A stretch of 64,000 bases of DNA from Himantopus leucocephalus (lineage: Eukaryota > Chordata > Aves > Charadriiformes > Recurvirostridae), in assembly GCA_003993805.1 (NCBI GenBank), contig RSEF01000020.1:10195599-10259598 (forward strand). The letters run 5' to 3'. The position numbers and the translations under genes were made by a program. Below are positions 28,696-40,700 of the stretch, one piece after another. The notes under the pieces are model-generated. The model searched no databases. It saw nothing but the letters and a program-made list of their open reading frames with translations, and had not been told where the DNA came from. Positions within the stretch are counted from its first letter, which is position 1; each line of letters starts with the position of its first letter.

Positions 28696-31537
28696 ATCAG
28701 GCCACTCAGCAGTGGGTTCCTGCGTCATCCCCTGGGGACGCTGCGGCTGCGGCACAGCGCGGTGCAGCACCAGGGCAGCACCCTGCCAGGTTCAGGAACC
28801 GCGAGGGGCATGGCACCGGGTGGCAGCATGTCCCTGGTCCTGCAGCCCCCCGGATAAAGCTGTGATCTCCTGGTGCCACCCGACTCACACCGTGCCACAG
28901 GCACTGGGTCCTTTTGTGGCCGGGCTAGAGAGCGGGCAGCAGCTCCGGCAGCAGCTCTGGCAGCGGCTGTCCCATGCCCCAGCTGCCCGGCACCGAGAAC
29001 ACCAGCTCGCAGGACGATGCTGAGCCCCAGTCCCCATCACCAGTTGTCCCCATTCCAGGTGGGAAAGTCATGACCCTTCTCCCGAGCAGGGACAGCAGGG
29101 ACCTCTGGCACCCAGAGCAATGCCGGGACCCCTCCCCGCTGCCCCGGGAGGCCAGCGAACCCACACGCCATGGCACCATCACGGCACTGCCGTGGCACCA
29201 AGCCTTTGGTTCCTTCACCCACTCTCCCCTGACACGAATACACCCAGCAAGCGTTCACTGGCACAACCCACCGTGGCAGCGACTGACATGGAGCAAATGG
29301 AAAAACCCAGAAGAAAACTCCCCGGAAACAACCTGGTGAGAGTCGTTAAAGCTCAGACTCGTTTCTAGCTCCAAACACCCGCTCTAAGAGCGGCTCTCAT
29401 CCCAGCAGAAGCAGCAGTACCCCACGTAATCACAGGGTACAGACCACGTTAAATCACCACTGCTTCAATACCAGTTCTTTCAGTGAACTATCCAGAGACT
29501 TAAAGGATTTGGTGAAGCGCTTTGAAGAGCTAACAAATTACAAAAGGGAAAAAAAAAACAATCAAAGAAAAGCTGTCTTATACAAGAGGAACATTCATTA
29601 CGAGCAGGCTGAGCTCCCTCCAGCAGCACCGCTCCCGGAAAGCGAGCCGGCCAGCCATTAGAGCAGGGAATGATTTTCAGTCCAGAGTCTCCATATTTAG
29701 TAACCCAGCTAACGCATCGAGAATGGAAATGGTAAGGGAGGAGAAATTTACTTTCCAAAAGCAAAACTCCAGCCGAAGCAGCAACACAGGAGAGGGGTTT
29801 TCACTCCTGCCAGACGGCGCTGGAGGTTTTCCCCATCTGAGAGGAGCCGACTCAGAGCAGCGATCGTACACCGCACACCTGCTCCAGCCCACTACCCATG
29901 CACTGAAGTGATCACACGTACACACACATGTGCAGCAAACCCTGTGAAATCACATTAAAAACAGTACATTTAGATTTAAAAAACCCTGTCTTGTACTTAG
30001 GCAGTTTATAGTACTATTTTCAAGAACCTCCCTACCCATTTCCCCCCCCTCAATATGTGGCCCCTACTTTTCAGTTGAAGATGTTTCATGTTCATTAAGT
30101 TCCCCTTCTGTTCTGCCTCAAACCTCCTTCCTCACACCCCCTCCCTTTCTCCGTGGCTTTTCAAACACAAGGACACTGCAAGACAGAGAACAACACATCA
30201 TCTTCCAGGAGGAAAACCAGAGACCAGCTTTGACCACAAATCCACTGTCTGTGGTGTGGAAAGGGAACAATTCCCAGACTGGAATAAAGTAAAAAACTAA
30301 ACACATCTGAAAGATAAAGGAAGAAACACCTTTAAGGAAGCGTGTTGAAAACAGAAGAAAGAAATGAGGAATTCAAACAAGCTCTGCACCAAAAATGTAT
30401 TTTTGCAGCTTTTTGTGGCTGCTGAAACCATGACTTCCATGTTGATCCCCTGAATAACAGCGTTTGATAGCACCCAGGCCAGCAGTGCCTACGCAGTCAT
30501 GATTGAAGGAAGCCTTTAAGCTTCCCTGACAATGCATTTTTCTTGGAGATAAAAAATGAATGCTGCCAGCATGCAAATCTCTCTAAATTAGGCAAGGCCC
30601 AGCTTGCTGGAGCTGCGATGTTTTGTGATGACAGTCATTAACTTTAGCAGAAGAAAAGAGGATGCGGGAAAATATTCTCAGCTACTTCTTGTCCCAGTTG
30701 GGAGTCACCGCTCGGGGAAGCGGTGGGGTTTGGCACGCTGACATCTGAAATTACACTGCAAGTGCAGAAGGGTAACAGAAAAATGAGCTGCGGTCTGTTC
30801 CACTGCAATCAGTCGGTCGGTCAGAGGCAAATCACTTGGTCTTTCGGCAGCTCCCACAGCGCACCTGCAAAAGGCTGCGTGAGTGGGGTTTTCTCTCCTC
30901 TATTGGTGAACTTACTGCTGCTATAAAAAAGCCAGACTCCCAGTTCAAGAACCAGAATACTGATTTTCTACAGAGCACGCACGTTGGCTGTGACCTAAAG
31001 CCAACTGCGAAAGGAAGTCAATGGAACTTGAGCACTTTATTGATTACTCACCCTCCCTCTTAGTTTTGAGCATAACCTGGACAGACTCACTGCAACATCC
31101 CCTTCGGGGGTGGGGGAAGGCTGACTGGCCTGTGCCAAAACTTGCCTTCGATTCTCATTCACCTTTGGGAAGACTCAGCAGTAATGGCTAATGTGGTTGA
31201 TTCCTGGTTACCCTCTGCCACTGAAGAACAGTTGAAACGGACACACACCAATGCCTCAGCCTCCCCAGTTTACGTCAGTTCAGTAGGTTGTACATTCTCA
31301 TTAGTGTATCAGGCTGGAATAACTTGCTAACAATCTCTTGAGCTACCTGGGCTTCCTCTTTACCCTCTCTCTAACGCATATACGGTCATATTGTTTCACA
31401 CCGATCACTGCAGTTTGACTTGGGGGAAAAAAAAAAACTTAAAAAAAGGAAAAATCTTGAGCTGCCCTACTGCAAGGTATGCGGTTGGAATCCCACTCAC
31501 AGGAGACTACTTAAATAACAAACGAGGAACTTAAAAA

Positions 31538-31699
31538 AAAAAAAAGCAAATTGTTTAATATCTCCAAAATCCCATTTAGAAGCAGTTTCATAGAAACATC
31601 GCTTTTATCGTGCAATCAAGGCTGGAGGAGGGCAGCAGAAGGAGGGAGAACCAGACGCTGCGTCCTCGTGGGCAGACATGGAATTCGGCCCTCGAGTCC
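31538..31699 (-). other. CTNNBL1: CTNNBL1 3' UTR (predicted)
   Basis: A short 3' UTR of about 160 bases from the stop codon to the cleavage site predicted by the ATTAAA at 31554-31559. A similarly short 3' UTR is known for the human gene. It contains no obvious structure. Confidence 0.6.
31554..31559 (-). terminator. Poly(A) signal ATTAAA for CTNNBL1
   Basis: The common ATTAAA variant lies about 141 bases past the stop codon and is followed within 15 bases by a T-rich run (minus strand of 31530-31545), a typical downstream U-rich element. A canonical AATAAA at 31036-31041 could serve a longer isoform. Confidence 0.6.
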
Positions 31700-31788
31700 T
31701 CAGAAATTCTCCAGCAGATCCATAATCCGCTTCTGTTCACTCTCCCGAAACTCCTGGTTCTTCCCATCCCCGATGTTCTCCGCGTACT
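31700..31788 (-). CDS. CTNNBL1: CTNNBL1 last coding exon (residues 535-563 and stop)
   Basis: 89 coding bases reading EYAENIGDGKNQEFRESEQK then RIMDLLENF and TGA (31702-31700). The acceptor is CCCCCGCAG (AG at 31790-31789). The family's invariant C-terminus LLENF is intact. GKNQEF replaces human GRSPEF. It is separated from the preceding exon by a 5.4 kb intron. Confidence 0.97.
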
Positions 31789-34700
31789 CTGCGGGGGAGA
31801 AAGCAGACAGACAACAGGCTTTGAGTGAGATACTAATGAACGATGGGCAACTTCTCTTGCAGATACCACAGCAGAATCTAAAGCTACATCCACTGCAAAC
31901 AACAGAACGGGAATTTATGTGCAGAGCATAGATGGTTTTTCTCCCCATCCCCAAGGTTAAAGCTTGGCATAATAAACACCTACTGACCCCTCATTAAAAG
32001 CTTTTGTAGCAAACAGAGACTGTAGCAGGAACATCCTGAGCAGCACCCGTTCCCTGCCATCTAACCATTCAGAAAGGTGACTGGCCAGGTGCTCCTCCCA
32101 ACTCCTCTGTCATCCCAACGGAGCAGCTCACTGGCAGCTGCTTGAACTGGACAGTCATATCGCTGGCCTCTCTCAGCCCAAGAAATTTAACACAGTCCTG
32201 GACAACACTGGCTTTCCAGGTCCCTTTTAATGGTGAGTATCATCAGGGAAGGTCAGGCAGGGGCTGTTACACAATTGGCCTAACCCTGGGTTTAATCTGT
32301 CCGTTGTCCAAGCACCCCAAATGAGGATTTTTGTCAAGTGGAGACCAATTCCCCAATCTACAAGTGCTTTTAACCCATATGGAAGAAAACACACCAGTTC
32401 AGATTTAACTACCTAACAAACTCCTTGTCTTCAGGCAGAGGATACCAGACCCTGATCAAGGTCTTGCCCATCCACGCACGCGGCTAAACACCATGGAACC
32501 AAAAATTTCCTCCGCGACTCTCCTTCCTGACATTCATTTAAAGCAGGCAGCTCTCATGCCCTTACCAGCTCCCTCCTTCCTGCCACCAGAACCTGCATAT
32601 TCAAAGATAGTCTAAAAAGAAAAAATGAAAAGCAGGTTTTGAGCTGCGAAAGCGAGGAGCTGTACAAATCTTAGTAAATCAGGAGCAGACTGCCTGGTTA
32701 GGCAGTGTTTTCCAGCCTCCGCCTTCTCGCATTCTTTCCCTTCTTCCTAAACAAACAGAACAGCTTGTATTCAGCATCTGAATGGTAAGTTGCTGTAGAA
32801 AGTTTGCTTTAATATTTATACGTTCAGCACTGCTACATGCTTCTGAGCTCCATCAAAGCCTTTATTATAAGAGAACTGAAAAGAGTGAGGACAGGGAGAA
32901 GTTAGCTGATGTGGGAGTCTTCCCTCCCGCGTGCACTCTTCTCTCCACGTACAAGAAGCAGAGTTCTTTGCCAGGGCCTCTGGGAGAAATCCTTTTAATA
33001 TTTATAAACTGCTACAGTACCTGTAACAAGAGCAGGCGAGTAACGCTGAGGTTTGCTGCAAGTGAACCTGACCTCCTTGCTGTCCTGGAGAAGGGGGATC
33101 AGCACAGGGAACTCTTCCCTCAGATGGAGGAGAAATTCTCCATTGTACTTAACGAAGATAGCAGCAAGCTAATAGATTTGTTGTAGCTACCTGTGTATTG
33201 GCTAATTGCATAAGGGCAAGGCCCCAGCAGCCCAGTGTCAGCTCTGCTGTGGTTTGCACGTTTTAGCAGAGGGCTGCGCCACAGCGACTGGGGATCAAAA
33301 CCTGCCACCCGCTTCTGGCAGGAGATAAACCCCACTGCGGCAGAGACGGGGTTACCTTCCCAGGAGAAAGCTCCAACTAAGGCCAGCGTTTAGCTCAGTT
33401 TTTCCTGTCCCCTTCGGGCAGTACCAGAGCTTTCCATTAGCAGCTGTACCCCCACGGGGAGCTGGCGGAGGAGCAGGCTCTGTCCCCGATGAGCCCTTTC
33501 TGTGCTTTATCAGAGTAAGTGCCTCTGAAACAGATGCAGCAACTGCAATTGCCTGTGTTTATTGCAGCCCAAGGGAAACACTTCCCTGCCTGCCGTTACC
33601 TCTTGACAGCTCATGATACCTGCGTGAGGGATGGACGTGGTCTCTGAGCCTGGCACAGCGCTGGGGCAGCCCGGGTCGGCCCCGGCTGCAGGCAGAGCTC
33701 TGCGCTCCAAGCATCCGCACCGCAGGCAGCGGGCTCGTGGCCCAGCTCCGGTTTTAGCTTTAAGGGCTGCCAGAGTACTTGAACACACAATTCAAGCAGG
33801 GAAACTGCCGAGTGCCACTAATGACACTGCCCTTCTATTGTCCCAATGAGATCACTCAGACAAAAGCAAGCCACAAATTCCTCTAATCTTATCCAAGAGC
33901 TCAGCGTTTTTCCTTCTAAATATTTAGGCTTCGTAAGACTAAAATCCCAGTGACTCCCAAGGCAGACTGTTTACTGGGTTACCAACAGTTGCTAATGCTA
34001 ATTTGAAGAGACCAGATAAAACCCCCAGAACCAGGCTTAAAAAAAAATACATATCTCCCACCGAGGTTTTATGTATTTACTTTTTTATTTAAAATTCCAC
34101 CACTTCAGTGAGACAGCAAAAAAATCAAATGTAAGCTCCCCCTGCCAACAGTTAAACAGAGCTTACACATTGCTGTAGCTACACAAAGGGAAAGGACCTA
34201 AGATTGGTTTCTGCTTCATTAGACAAAATACAATGGTTACAGAACAGTAAAAATCAATAGGGAAATATTGAAGCTTGTAATGGATATTGGAAGCTATAAA
34301 GCCTGCACATACTGAGGGACCACAGGCCAAATTTAGCACAGTCCTCATAACATACCTACCTTTTCTTTTTGATTACCCATGCTAACAGGTTTGGTTTATA
34401 ACATTCAGTAGGCATTCCACCTTCCCAGCTCCCTGATGTGCCCATTACCTTCACTGAAACCAGACATTTAACCAGGCATCTCCCAACAGTGCTTCTGGGG
34501 AGGGACCTCTGCCCCTCAGTTCCTGCAGGGCTCCTCTGACAGCAGCAGGTACCAAAGGCTGGATCGGTAAGGAATGGCGTGCTTTCCCATTCCAGGGCCA
34601 AGCATCACTATTTAGAGAGGTTTGTGCCTCACTCCATTCCCGATGACAGAGATGGAGACCAGGAATTGCCAGGAGGCAGCCTACACTTGCTGTCATGAAG

Positions 34701-37700
34701 ACCAGTCTCCATCCCCAAAACACGCCCCCGGCCAAGGCACACACCATTCAGCAGTTTTCTTCCAAAGGATAAACTATCTGTCCCGTTGCAAGTAATGCTT
34801 GATCTTCAAGAAAAAGGAACTGTGAGCGGACTGGTCAGCCTGCAGAAATGCATTTAATGAGCCTTCAGTTATTCCCTGCCCACTCCTCCCCCTTGAAAGC
34901 CCTACCATAAGAAAACAGTCTTGCTTCCTCGCTTGCATCATAAGTAATGCTGAGCAACCCCAAGGGATCCATCAGCTGTCAGGTTGCCAGAGAAACATGG
35001 AGAATATGTAGGCCATAAAAATCAAACTAAAAACCAAGCACCTAATTAGTATGCAAAAATAGAAAATAAAAACTGAACAAGAGCAAAACACCGAAAGAAA
35101 AGTAAAAATAAACCAGCCCTCATCTGCCCTGAGAACAAGTTGCAAAGTGGCCTGGGAACATTTCAGCCAAGGCTCAAGGCTCCCGATCTGTCAGTCATTT
35201 GGGATAGCGAGTCGTACAGTTCTGACATCAACTAAATTTCAGAAATCCCCTGCTGGCCCCCCAGCCTCCCGGAAGGCACGCTTCCACGGCCCACAACCAA
35301 ACTACTCTAACAGGCAAGCAGTGCTCAACGTACCGACTCCTCTGGAGAGGCTGGTACTTGTCCATGGTGTCACTTCTGTTAAAAGCTAGTGAATCTACAC
35401 TGACAACATATTTGGACATAGGTGTGTAACTACTGGAAAACTTAAATTTCACCAGCACAGACTGCAGATAAGCTCAGTGCTGCTCCTACCTGGCAGGAAT
35501 CTTCTGGGCCCCATTCCAGTATTTCACAAGGGCCCACCAGTGAATTTATTTCTAAGTTCATTGACAACTGTGATGGCAAAAGACTCTAAAACCAGCAAGT
35601 ATAAAAGTTGGGGAGAGCTGAAGACAGAGTCCCAAATACAGTATCCAACAGCTGTATTATTAACATGCCATGTCTGGCCTCTTCAGGCAGAGAGCGCGTT
35701 ACTGCTGAGAGTACCGAACCTGCTGTACAATGCACAGCTTGCAAGACATGATAAAACCACTGAAAAAGTTTCACAATGCAAGTCACTGTCTGTGAAAGAA
35801 AGAATCAGATGAAATTTTAATGCAGCTGCCCTCCAATTCAGCTTAGTATGTAAATCAACAAACCAAAGACATGAACGTGAGGTGTGTAAATATAGCGAGG
35901 TGTGCAGACAAATCCCTTGGGGACCTGTGGCCCAGGTCAAGCGTGGGAATCTGAAAGCGGACGTGTGCCATGCTCTACATTGGAAATAGACAGTTTAGAG
36001 GCAGGAATTGTCAAGTATCATAATTAGGAGCAGAAAAGACATCCTATCCAGTCCCCTCTGTTCATCAGTAGGCATTAACTTGCACTTGCTGGGAAAGGAA
36101 AAGGGCCAAAGAGATTGCCTACAGCTGCAGGTAATCTCACACTGTCAGAAAATCACTCCTAATTTTGTCATACCAGCCATCCTTCTGATCCCCTTCTTTC
36201 CTGCATATGGGAAGGGAGAAAACCAAAAGGATCTGCAAGAAAAAAGCTGCCTGTACCTGCCAGTGTTGGGGGGAGGGACGGGGCGGGGAAGAAAAGGTGA
36301 GAACATCGTTGTTATTCCCAATGAAAGCAGAGACATCGAAACAACACAACCTACAGCCCAGTACTCCTGGAGATGCTGCCAACCTTCCTTTCTTCTTCCT
36401 CACCCCTCCCACACCGAAAACAACGCAGCGCCTCAGGAGCGGACACATCCCACACAACCCTCTGCTAAATAAGGAGGCACCGCCTGTGGGTAGCAGATTA
36501 CCAGCTCTCTAGCTAAGCCTCGCAGCTCAGAGGGGGCTGTGGGGACAGTCTGAGTACTGTCCTCTTCTTCCCCAGTTCAATTGGCTGCTTCTGCTGAAGG
36601 ACAGCAGGCTACAGATGAGAGTCACAGCTCAAATAAGCACTGCTCTAATTCAACATAAGCATTAAAAATAACAAGCAGTACTTTAAAACTGGGATTGCGA
36701 ATCACAACAGCTACATTTTAAAGCTACAGAGGATACTTTAATGCTATAATCCATATTAATCTGACACTAAGAACAAGACAAATACACCACGGATACTAAT
36801 ATGGTGCAGATGGTAAAGTGCAGGGCCATGTTAATGAAAGATGAGACTCCACTCCTCTTCCCTCTAGCATGCATATACACTTCCCTTAAATATTTACTCT
36901 AGAGTTAGTGTCAGCAGCGAGTTCCAGCCAGTCTGTAGCTGATGGCAGCATGAAGTGATGTGCTGTTCCATGACAGCAGACAACAGCAAGTGTCCTAACT
37001 CCAAGGTAAAGCATGCCTCTTATCAGGGTGATTCCAGCCCTGCACAGATCTCAGAACGCTACTCAACTGCTGCCTGAAGATGCTCATGAAGTCAAGGAGA
37101 ATTACATGTGAAGGCTCACCCTAGAAAGTGATGACCAAGCTGTCCCTGGTATAGATGAGACACATGCATAGGAATATCTCAACTCACCCTTTAGGATGTG
37201 TCGAACAATTTTAATGGAGCTGCCTCTCATGTTCAGAATCTGATGGACTCTCTGACGAATCTGATCAGGGACAGGAAAGAGAAGAAAGTCATATGCAATT
37301 CAAGACAAAACCACGTGCAACCCATTTTTCTCCACTTTCTTTGAGAGAAGAGCAGGAAACACTGAGCACCACAAAACCCAACTCAGCCTTGCTAGTTCAC
37401 AGTCCCAGAGCACGTACTCAGAAACATTCCGGAAGGCGTGCGGCACAGGTACAAGTAACCACATAACATATTCACAAACCCCAATGTATTCATGCCAGCA
37501 GAGATGCAGTATTTTGCACAGATCAAGAAAAGTCACCTGCTGTGGTCTGTGCCTTTGTGAGACCTTCTGAGACAATGTCCCCTTCCACCACTCTCTCAGC
37601 AGTGGCATAAACAGGGCCTTTCCATTTCAAACTGTGACCTCGCTCATGGCAGACTGTATCAACACAGTGACAACGATCAGCTTCTGTACCCACTAATGCC

Positions 37701-40700
37701 CTCCTAACTGCTATGACTTGATGAAGCTGTATGGATGCAAGTGCAATAAGCAGGAGGTTTCCTCCAAAAAAAGAAGGAATTAAAGAGGAGATTATTCAAT
37801 GAGGCAGTATTTGCAAGGATTTAGAGTCTTGTTTGTATCATGGATGGAAACACAAGTGATCTGTCAACCCTGTATATAGCTTTACCTGGGGAACATTGGC
37901 ATTACAGATCTCTGCCATGATGTAACAAATGAGCTGTAGAACAAAGAGACCGGCATCCAGGCGACGGAGATAAAATTCGTCTTCCATGTCATCGTCTATT
38001 ATCTCTCCCCGACGCACCATGTCCTGTAAAGCAACATAAAGAAAAGGTGTGATGACTTGTCTCTCCAAGTACTTCCCATTAGTAGTGGCAAAATGTTGAT
38101 GATATTTGCAGTTTGCTTAAGAAACGCTTTGTTCCCCAAAACACTAACATCCATATATTTCTCGCCGAAGAAGTACTTCTTTCAATAATTCATTTAAGTT
38201 CACAAAACATTTCCTTCAATTTTGAACAAGGTTCAGCCTTTGCTGGTTGTGAAGTGTGTCCATCTGCAAATTAAAATTTTAATTTAAACATACAAATTAC
38301 ATTTCTAAATTGAGCGACTAGAGACTGTGAATATGGAACAAACCAGTGTATCTATTATTTATAAGTTCTTTGTCAAAACGGAACAAAAAACCTGCTCTTT
38401 TACTGGCCATTTGAGGGTGCTGTTAAGCAGTGCAGAACACCACTCCAGCAGACTCAAAGACCTATCAGGCTTCCAACTTCATTATCGACTGATGAATGAA
38501 AAAACAGGTCCAAAAATTCAGCACAAGTACAGCTTTACCATGCTGAGCCTTGCTCTTCCAGCTTCATTTGTTAGGGACACTGACGGGGCCAAGCCCCAGC
38601 TGGGCTCTACTAGCAGAAGACCACTGGCTTCTGCGGGAATGCCGACAGTTCGTTCTTCCTCTGCACATACGGTGTTTCACTAGCGAGACCTGCCCAAACG
38701 GAGGCCAAAGGCAGAAGGCAAGAGGCCGTTCCATTCATCTTGTTCAGACAGAGCATCTTCTTCAAAACACGGGCAAAAGCAGCCCAGCAATACACTCAGA
38801 GCAGCTTCCTCCCGAGAAAGGCCGGCCACATCCACCGCCTGAACCTGCCATCCATTTTCATGGAGACCGACAGGCCAAAATAACTGATGTCACGTGCGAC
38901 CTTTTGCATTTTGGGGTTTGTTTTTTTGGTTTTGTTCTTAAATAAAGGAAGCAGCTTGTCAGACCCTGCTAGCTCGCTGCAGCTTGTGTGATTTATTATG
39001 CAGCCGGCTGGCAGGTGGGCACACACCAGCGGAGCAATATTTTCTCATTAGAGCCATCACCAGTGAGAGCACTGTACCTGTAATGCTCAGCAAGAAGCGC
39101 TTCCTCGGGGTGCACAGGCTCTGGGCAAACACACACAAGGTCACCAGCACCAAAGATGATGTAGGCTATCAAATTTTCCTGTTTTGTCAAGCCAGGTCCT
39201 CCCATCTAATTGTAAGTAGAGTCTTTTAGGCACAAGAAGGAAAATTAACCCTCTGCACTTCTCACTGGAGGGAGTGCAAAGGATGGTCACCATACAGAAA
39301 TCTGAATAAGTGACTCAGAAGTACAGATGTTTAGCACTGCCTCCCAAAAGTGAGAGAGGAAAGCACAGGTAATGAAATACTTTTCCTTTCCTCCTAGAAA
39401 CCTAGCTTGCCAGTGAAAGAACAAGTTAATTTTAAAAAACAATGCCTAGTTGCCAATGCCACGAAGTCGACTGCTTTGGCTACATTCCAGGATGCTTTAG
39501 CATCAGATCCTGTAGACTCCAGCATTTGCACAACTGTAATTTACTCCAGGTTCTCAAAATCATGGGCACAGGCATGACTGGGCAAAACTTGCATGCGAGC
39601 TCTTGCCAGTGAAAAGAAAAATCCAATTTTGTGCAAGGAGTGACTTTCCTCACCCTACATCTGTACCAAATTGCATGAATCTGATCAAATCTGGTCTCTA
39701 AAGCTATGCAATGTTGAGTCTGGCGAGCAAGAGGTCGGAATATTGACTGAAATGTCCAAAAACACCATTCCCGAAAGACGACAAGGCACTCATTCCCAAA
39801 ACTACCGCTTATCCTCTTCACTGCACACAGGCTTATTGGCTACTCTTCTCAACAGTGCTAAATTCCTGAACAGAAACACATCAACAGGCCAGGATTTCGA
39901 ATCTCCAGAGCAGGGAACAAAGACCATGTCTGTTCTGTATTCTGATCCAAGCACGGCGATCACAGGAGCCGAATCCAGGCAACTGCTGTCTTGATTACAC
40001 AGAGAAGGCAGCAGTTATAACAGCCCCTCTCGACAGAGAAGCGAGATTATTTTGTGCCAGTAAATTAAGCAGATATGAATTAGAAGACAAGTACAGTTTT
40101 AAGNAGGTGCCTTTTCAGAGTTTTTTTTTTTTTTTTAAAAAAAAAAAAAGCACAACCACCCTTTAAATGCTAATCTGCCTCCCAGTACAGTACCAAATAG
40201 CCACCTTTCCACTTTGTCTCTCTTTCAAAGCTGTCAAGTCACTAACCTCCAAATGAGCACACTCAGATGCCATTTCTAATCTGCCAACAATATGTACTGA
40301 GATGCCCCTTGCTGATGGGAGAAGACAGCAATAAGATGGGCTTCTGTGAAGCTAAAATGAGCTTCTCTCCCACTAATGAGGCAGGACTGACAGGCCTCGA
40401 GGTGTCAAGTAGACACTCAAAACCTAAAGGTACAATGGATCTGCCAATGCTATACAAAAGATCACATCTCCTCCATGTAGTCACTGGAACAGTGCCCAAA
40501 AGACTCTCCACATCCTCCTCCTTCCTTACCCACCATTCACCTTCCCCAGCACACACAGCAAGGCTGGGCAGAGCACCAGGGATCCTGGTGTTGCTTCCTC
40601 ACCGGGTGGAATAGCGAGGCCGCTCCAGGCCATCAGAGATGAGAAGGCTCCAAATGGCCGTGCATGAAAACAAATACCATAACTTGTCTTCTATACCAAG

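Larger units (their letters stand above)
21481..31537. other. Intergenic region between VSTM2L promoter and CTNNBL1 3' end
   Basis: About 10 kb without a supportable gene on either strand. It contains AT-rich islands near 21498-21545, 22090-22400, 23370-23490, 24820-24990, 25560-25760, 26820-26900 and 27530-27720, a 100-base assembly gap and a perfect 21-base duplication. GC content drops near 29.4 kb. Confidence 0.7.
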
